19,522 nt of DNA from Planctomycetota bacterium (GTDB taxonomy: Bacteria; Planctomycetota; Phycisphaerae; WQYP01), in assembly GCA_021809365.1 (NCBI GenBank), contig JAKBAC010000048.1:1-19522 (forward strand), in the 5' to 3' direction. The position numbers and the translations under genes were made by a program. Position 1 is the stretch's first letter. Every line of letters begins with the position of its first letter. Of this stretch, positions 18,831 to 19,522 are shown one piece after another. Under the pieces are notes generated by a model. That model ran no database searches, was not told the DNA's origin, and saw only the letters and a program-made list of their open reading frames with translations.

Positions 18831-18840
18831 CGGCGCAACC
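18831..18840 (+). repeat. Left copy of the 10-bp flanking direct repeat
   Basis: CGGCGCAACC, identical to 18973-18982, immediately outside the left inverted repeat of the MITE-like element. Confidence 0.75.
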
Positions 18841-18972
18841 CAGGGCCTTTTAGTTTTCGGGGCTGCGTAGATTTTCGAGTGACATCTCGATCAAATTTCC
18901 CAGTAAATCGACCATTCCTAAAACGTCATAAGGACGAAAAAGACCGAATGAAGGGAAAACTAAAAGACCCTG
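18841..18972. mobile_element. 132-bp MITE-like element with terminal inverted repeats
   Basis: CAGGGCCTTTTAGTTTTC (18841-18858) and GAAAACTAAAAGACCCTG (18955-18972) are inverted repeats matching at 17 of 18 positions. Directly outside them lies the same 10-bp sequence CGGCGCAACC in direct orientation (18831-18840 and 18973-18982), as expected of a target-site duplication. The 96-bp interior has no ORF. A further C follows both outer copies, so the duplication could be counted as 11 bp. The element begins 16 bases after the DUF4132 stop codon. The transposase family that moved it cannot be named. A structured RNA element is the alternative, but it would not explain the flanking direct repeats. 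Confidence 0.65.
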
Positions 18973-18982
18973 CGGCGCAACC
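18973..18982 (+). repeat. Right copy of the 10-bp flanking direct repeat
   Basis: CGGCGCAACC, identical to 18831-18840, immediately outside the right inverted repeat of the MITE-like element. Confidence 0.75.
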
Positions 18983-19010
18983 CGCATTGTCCGCTGAAAA
19001 GCGAAAATAC

Positions 19011-19042
19011 AAACGCCGTCCATTAGACTGGCGGCGTTTTTT
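19011..19042 (+). terminator. Rho-independent terminator of the DUF4132 operon
   Basis: AAACGCCG (19011-19018) pairs perfectly with CGGCGTTT (19032-19039) around a 13-base loop, and the T tract runs to 19042. It is about 190 bases after the DUF4132 stop. Removing the 132-bp element and one flanking repeat brings the distance to about 44 bases, a normal spacing. This suggests it is the original terminator of that transcript. Confidence 0.75.
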
Positions 19043-19365
19043 ATTATCGTTCCGGTAACCGTTGGGGGCCTGTTCGGCCTATCAGGCTCACAACAATCCT
19101 GACCATAGATAAATTGTAGCCCCCCAGACAAAACGCAAATAAAGTCCCACAGAAAAGTTCAGGATAAAACTTGAGCGTTACACATAATCCGTCGGATAAA
19201 GTAATCGGATCAAGAGATTGCTCATGGTGCTGTCGCTCCCGGCGCGCCGGGACCTGCGGTTTTGCGTGGCCCGGCGAAGGGTGATGGTGTCCCTTGGTTA
19301 TCATCAACGAAAGAGAACGCTTGGCGGCGATTGCCAGAGTGGACTGTACTTCATCCGCGATATTT
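19043..19365. other. Intergenic stretch without recognisable genes
   Basis: No ORF here has a ribosome binding site, protein-like composition or a motif I recognise. The only structure noted is the perfect 14-bp palindrome CCCGGCGCGCCGGG at 19238-19251, which also occurs at 12944-12957 beside the decayed transposase fragment. Confidence 0.6.
19238..19251. repeat. 14-bp palindrome, second copy
   Basis: CCCGGCGCGCCGGG, identical to 12944-12957, in a stretch without genes. Confidence 0.8.
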
Positions 19366-19522
19366 ACCACGAGGTAGCGGAGGGGTAGCCGCTGCGGCGG
19401 CTGGAGCAGGAGAGCAGGTGATAGTTGAGCAGTAGAGCGAATCGGGCCGCGGCCCGATTAGAGCAGGTGTGGGAACAACGAACAACAGGGCGCTGCGCTT
19501 AACGAGCAACGAGCAACAACTG
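19366..19522 (+). repeat. Right-hand copy of the intergenic repeat family
   Basis: ACCACGAGGTAGCGGAGG at 19366-19383 is identical to 12635-12652. A 27-bp unit at 19491-19517 (CGCTGCGCT followed by YAACGAGCAACGAGCAAC) matches 12489-12515 with one mismatch. Between them are AGAGCAGGTG twice (19411-19420, 19460-19469) and a perfect 20-bp palindrome at 19440-19459. The tract runs to the window edge and holds no gene. Confidence 0.85.
19440..19459. repeat. Perfect 20-bp palindrome
   Basis: The half-site AATCGGGCCG is followed directly by its reverse complement CGGCCCGATT. The 10-base sequence AGAGCAGGTG follows it immediately and also occurs 20 bases upstream of it. It could form a hairpin in DNA or RNA or bind a dimeric protein. 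Confidence 0.8.

Noticed and set aside
18825..19042. Small RNA gene or riboswitch between the DUF4132 gene and the terminator
   Set aside because: The inverted-repeat arms have exact flanking direct repeats, which an insertion explains better. No promoter was evident inside.

Overview
The window is a bacterial chromosomal segment of moderately high GC content, with dense genes on both strands and several repeat-rich gaps. The lineage cannot be fixed from the sequence alone. The GH92 glycosidase, the giant DUF4132 protein, the ADP-forming acyl-CoA synthetase fused to GNAT, and the A/C/G-rich short tandem repeats between genes would fit a Planctomycetota (Phycisphaerae-like) or related PVC genome. 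That assignment is an inference with low confidence.

Left part (1-4287). The first codons of a minus-strand gene run off the left edge. A divergent gap follows, then ychF with its own terminator. Next is a two-gene operon with a good sigma70-type promoter (1563-1591). It encodes a Tat-exported DsrE-like protein and a 604-residue secreted fusion of a periplasmic substrate-binding domain with a TsdA-like di-haem cytochrome c. Together they look like a periplasmic sulfur-compound (thiosulfate/tetrathionate-type) redox module.

Middle part (4508-12232). A secreted GH92 family alpha-mannosidase-type glycosidase converges on, and overlaps by 20 bp, a minus-strand acetate-CoA ligase (ADP-forming)/GNAT acetyltransferase fusion. 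A minus-strand RecQ helicase with HRDC and an extra C-terminal helix-turn-helix-like domain follows.

Accessory part (12233-19522). A 900-bp non-coding zone holds short tandem repeats, a perfect 26-bp tandem duplication and two decayed transposase fragments (IS66-like on minus, ISAzo13-like on plus). It leads into a two-gene unit: a 141-residue conserved-looking protein of unknown function, then a 1630-residue DUF4132-family protein. Six bases after the big gene's stop lies a 132-bp element with 18-bp terminal inverted repeats flanked by 10-bp direct repeats, which has the anatomy of a MITE. It separates the gene from its probable terminator at 19011-19042. The right end carries the same repeat family seen at 12358-12682, so the 7-kb block from the transposase debris to the DUF4132 gene is bracketed by related direct repeats.

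The observations most worth a second look are the substrate-binding/TsdA fusion with its DsrE-like partner, the small-protein/DUF4132 pair, and the MITE-like insertion.
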